A DNA stretch of 64,000 nucleotides from Hydractinia symbiolongicarpus (taxonomy: Eukaryota > Cnidaria > Hydrozoa > Anthoathecata > Hydractiniidae): NCBI RefSeq assembly GCF_029227915.1, contig NC_079877.1:32763851-32827850 (forward strand), given 5' to 3'. The translations under genes and the position numbers were made by a program. Below are positions 60,874 through 64,000 of this stretch, one piece after another (positions within the stretch are counted from its first letter, which is position 1; every line of letters starts with the position of its first letter). A model generated the notes under the pieces. The model was not told the DNA's origin and did not search any database. It worked only from the letters and a program-made list of their open reading frames with translations.

Positions 60874-63800
60874 AAAAAATCGTTCGGAAAATGAGTTTAC
60901 TCCCTGGGTACTTTCTTTGTATACTTTTGACTATACGGGCCGAGTCCGGGGCTTACGGGAAATGGCGCGTTTTCGTTTGCCGGCGATTAAACTTCTTTTA
61001 TTCAGCGTCTCATCAATAATGAAAACATTTTTAAAAACTATAAGTCTCATGGGCTTTAGTGGTGAAATAATAATTTAAAAAATCGTTCGGGAAATGAGTT
61101 AACACCCCGGGTACTTTCTTTGTATACTTTTGACTATACGGGCCGAGTCCGGGATTTACGGGAAATCGCAGGTTTTCGTTTGCCGGCGATTAAACTTCTT
61201 TTATTCAGCGTCTCATCAAAAATGAAAACATTTTTGAAAACTACAACTCTCATGCGTTGTAGTGGTGAAAAAGTAATTTAAAAAATCGTTCGGGAAATGG
61301 GGTTACTCCCTGGGTACTTTCTTTGTATACTTTTGACTATACGGGCCGAGTCCAGGATTTACGGGAAGTCGCGGGTTTTCGTTTGCCGGCGTTTAAACTT
61401 CTTTTATTCAGCGTCTCATCAAAAATGAAAACATTTTTGAAAACTACAACTCTCATGCGTTTTAGTGGTGAAAAAATAATTTAAAAAATCGTTCGGGAAA
61501 TGAGCTTACTCCCTGGGTACTTTCTTTGTATACTTTTGACTATGCGGGCCGAGTCCGGGGTTTACGGGAAACGGCGGGTTTTCGTTTGCCGGCGATTAAA
61601 CTTCTTTTATTCAGCGTCTCACCAAAAATGAAAACATTTTTAAAAACTACAAGTCTCATGGGCTTTAGTGGTGAAATAATAATTTAAAAAATCGTTTGGG
61701 AAATGAGTTTACTCCCGGGGTACTTTCTTTGTATACTTTTGACTATACGGGCCGAGTCCGGGATTTACGGGAAATCGCACGTTTTCGTTTGCCGGCGATT
61801 AAACTTCTTTTATTCAGCGTCTCGTCAAAAATGAAAATATTTTTGAAAACTCCAAGTCTCATGCGTTTTAGTGGTGAAAAAATATTTTAAAAAATCGTTC
61901 GGGAAATGAGTTTACACCCTGGGTACTATCTTTGTATACTTTTGACTATACGGGCCGAGTCCAGGATTTAAAGGAAATCGCAGGTTTTCGTTTGCCGGCG
62001 ATTAAACCACTTTAATTAAGCGTCTCATCAAAAATGAAAACATTTTTAAAAACTACAAGTCTCATGCGTTGTAGTGGTGAAAAAGTAATTTAAAAAATCG
62101 TTCGGAAAATGAGTTTACTCCCTGGGTACTTTCTTTGTATACTTTTGACTATACGGGCCGAGTCCGGGGCTTACGGGAAATGGCGCGTTTTCGTTTGCCG
62201 GCGATTAAACTTCTTTTATTCAGCGTCTCATCAATAATGAAAACATTTTTAAAAACTATAAGTCTCATGGGCTTTAGTGGTGAAATAATAATTTAAAAAA
62301 TCGTTCGGGAAATGAGTTAACACCCCGGGTACTTTCTTTGTATACTTTTGACTATACGGGCCGAGTCCGGGATTTACGGGAAATCGCAGGTTTTCGTTTG
62401 CTGGCGATTAAACTTCTTTTATTCAGCGTCTCATCAAAAATGAAAACATTTTTGAAAACTACAACTCTCATGCGTTGTAGTGGTGAAAAAGTAATTTAAA
62501 AAATCGTTCGGGAAATGGGGTTACTCCCTGGGTACTTTCTTTGTATACTTTTGACTATACGGGCCGAGTCCAGGATTTACGGGAAGTCGCGGGTTTTCGT
62601 TTGCCGGCGTTTAAACTTCTTTTATTCAGCGTCTCATCAAAAATGAAAACATTTTTGAAAACTACAACTCTCATGCGTTTTAGTGGTGAAAAAATAATTT
62701 AAAAAATCGTTCGGGAAATGAGCTTACTCCCTGGGTACTTTCTTTGTATACTTTTGACTATGCGGGCCGAGTCCGGGGTTTACGGGAAACGGCGGGTTTT
62801 CGTTTGCCGGCGATTAAACTTCTTTTATTCAGCGTCTCACCAAAAATGAAAACATTTTTAAAAACTACAAGTCTCATGGGCTTTAGTGGTGAAATAATAA
62901 TTTAAAAAATCGTTTGGGAAATGAGTTTACTCCCGGGGTACTTTCTTTGTATACTTTTGACTATACGGGCCGAGTCCGGGATTTACGGGAAATCGCACGT
63001 TTTCGTTTGCCGGCGATTAAACTTCTTTTATTCAGCGTCTCGTCAAAAATGAAAATATTTTTGAAAACTCCAAGTCTCATGCGTTTTAGTGGTGAAAAAA
63101 TATTTTAAAAAATCGTTCGGGAAATGAGTTTACACCCTGGGTACTATCTTTGTATACTTTTGACTATACGGGCCGAGTCCAGGATTTAAAGGAAATCGCA
63201 GGTTTTCGTTTGCCGGCGATTAAACCACTTTAATTAAGCGTCTCATCAAAAATGAAAACATTTTTAAAAACTACAAGTCTCATGCGTTGTAGTGGTGAAA
63301 AAGTAATTTAAAAAATCGTTCGGAAAATGAGTTTACTCCCTGGGTACTTTCTTTGTATACTTTTGACTATACGGGCCGAGTCCGGGGCTTACGGGAAATA
63401 CCGCGTTTTCGTTTGCCGGCGATTAAACTTCTTTTATTCAGCGTCTCATCAATAATGAAAATATTTTTAAAAACTATAAGTCTCATGGGCTTTAGTGGTG
63501 AAATAATAATTTAAAAAATCGTTCGGGAAATGAGTTAACACCCCGGGTACTTTCTTTGTATACTTTTGACTATACGGGCCGAGTCCGGGATTTACGGGAA
63601 ATCGCAGGTTTTCGTTTGCCGGCGATTAAACTTCTTTTATTCAGCGTCTCATCAAAAATGAAAACATTTTTGAAAACTACAACTCTCATGCGTTGTAGTG
63701 GTGAAAAAGTAATTTAAAAAATCGTTCGGGAAATGGGGTTACTCCCTGGGTACTTTCTTTGTATACTTTTGACTATACGGGCCGAGTCCGGGATTTACGG

Positions 63801-64000
63801 GAAGTCGCGGGTTTTCGTTTGCCGGCGTTTAAACTTCTTTTATTCAGCGTCTCATCAAAAATGAAAACATTTTTGAAAACTACAACTCTCATGCGTTTTA
63901 GTGGTGAAAAAATAATTTAAAAAATCGTTCGGGAAATGAGCTTACTCCCTGGGTACTTTCTTTGTATACTTTTGACTATGCGGGCCGAGTCCGGGGTTTA
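60874..64000. repeat. 6-monomer higher-order repeat, 1218 bp, 2.6 copies, runs off the right edge
   Basis: Units 60874-62091, 62092-63309 and the partial 63310-64000 match in order. The six monomers are the marker monomer with aaatggcgcg, a gagttaacaccccggg monomer, a gaaatggggttac monomer with ggcgtttaaac, a gagcttactcc monomer with ctatgcggg, the ctcccggggtac monomer, and the ccaggatttaaagg composite. Between the first two units I see a single difference (gccggcg at about 61181 against gctggcg at about 62399). The third has a few changes, such as aaataccgcg and aaaatattttt. This is the most homogeneous part of the window. Confidence 0.92.

Larger units (their letters stand above)
1..64000. 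repeat. Satellite DNA array, ~203-bp monomer, 315 complete head-to-tail copies
   Basis: Every part of the window is a copy of the same ~203-base unit. Monomer starts (A6 followed by tcgtt) fall at 6, 209, 412, 615, 818 and so on; starts checked across the window keep 203-base phase with a cumulative drift of +4 by 16.7 kb, -16 by 32 kb, -29 by 45 kb and -32 at the right end. All copies have the same orientation. No unique sequence separates them, and both window edges lie inside the array, so its full length is unknown. Long arrays of this type in eukaryotes form constitutive heterochromatin and often centromeres or pericentromeres; which applies here is not shown by the sequence. I do not recognise the monomer as a named satellite family. 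Confidence 0.98.

Noticed and set aside
1-64000. CRISPR array
   Set aside because: The repeats are ~203 bp, directly adjacent and without unique spacers; no cas genes are present.
1-64000. Tandem 5S rRNA, tRNA or telomeric repeat array
   Set aside because: No 5S or tRNA internal promoter boxes or cloverleaf could be found on either strand of the monomer, and the unit is far longer than a telomere repeat.
1-64000. Bacterial or phage origin
   Set aside because: A 64 kb uninterrupted non-coding tandem array with mixed monomer lineages and higher-order blocks is not known from bacterial or phage genomes. Misassembly remains possible, but the many distinct variant monomers argue against a simple artefact.

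Overview
The whole window is one uninterrupted array of tandemly repeated satellite DNA. A monomer of about 203 bp is repeated head to tail, always in the same orientation, from the first base to the last. With monomers started at their A6 tract (first at position 6, last at 63919) there are 315 complete copies plus a 5-base stub at the left and an 82-base partial copy at the right. Monomer phase drifts by only about -32 bases over the 64 kb, so small indels are rare and nothing large has been inserted. I see no gene, RNA gene, transposable element, CRISPR array or unique spacer. The short open frames on both strands recur in register with the monomer and are by-products of the repeat; 203 is not a multiple of 3, so no frame runs through successive units.

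Such an array is typical of eukaryotic heterochromatin (centromeric, pericentromeric or subtelomeric). I cannot name the species. The consensus is about 38% GC by hand count. CpG is about 1.8 times over-represented rather than depleted, which argues against a germline that heavily methylates its satellites (vertebrates, most seed plants) and fits an invertebrate or protist better; this is inference.

Layout. At least two monomer classes are mixed. Class A has a centre reading acttcttttattcagcg. Class B has accactttcattaagcg together with cattcgac instead of ttttgac. Blocks of neighbouring monomers were duplicated as units, giving short-lived higher-order repeats whose size changes along the array: a 10-mer at 4675-8734, a 20-mer offset at about 9.75-17.1 kb, a 14-mer at 17671-23352, mixed 3-, 5- and 10-mer offsets at 24-31 kb, 3-mers at 31-34 kb, a second 14-mer at 35109-40784, 6-, 3-, 8-, 10- and 4-mer blocks at 41-52 kb, 6- and 5-mers at 54-57.6 kb, a tripled monomer at 57626-58234, dimers at 58845-60265, and a nearly identical 6-mer from 60874 to the right edge. 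Each unit is present in only two or three adjacent copies. Several duplication joints lie inside monomers and can be read as chimeric monomers, as expected from unequal crossover or conversion.

The monomer has a GC-rich core (positions 61-112, about 62% GC, 9 of 13 CpGs, four GGG runs in many copies) between AT-rich flanks, one of which carries a perfect 9-bp dyad with a 4-base loop. These non-B DNA candidates, and a motif one base short of the CENP-B box core in class B monomers, are the most interesting functional hints. No new enzyme-based system is present.
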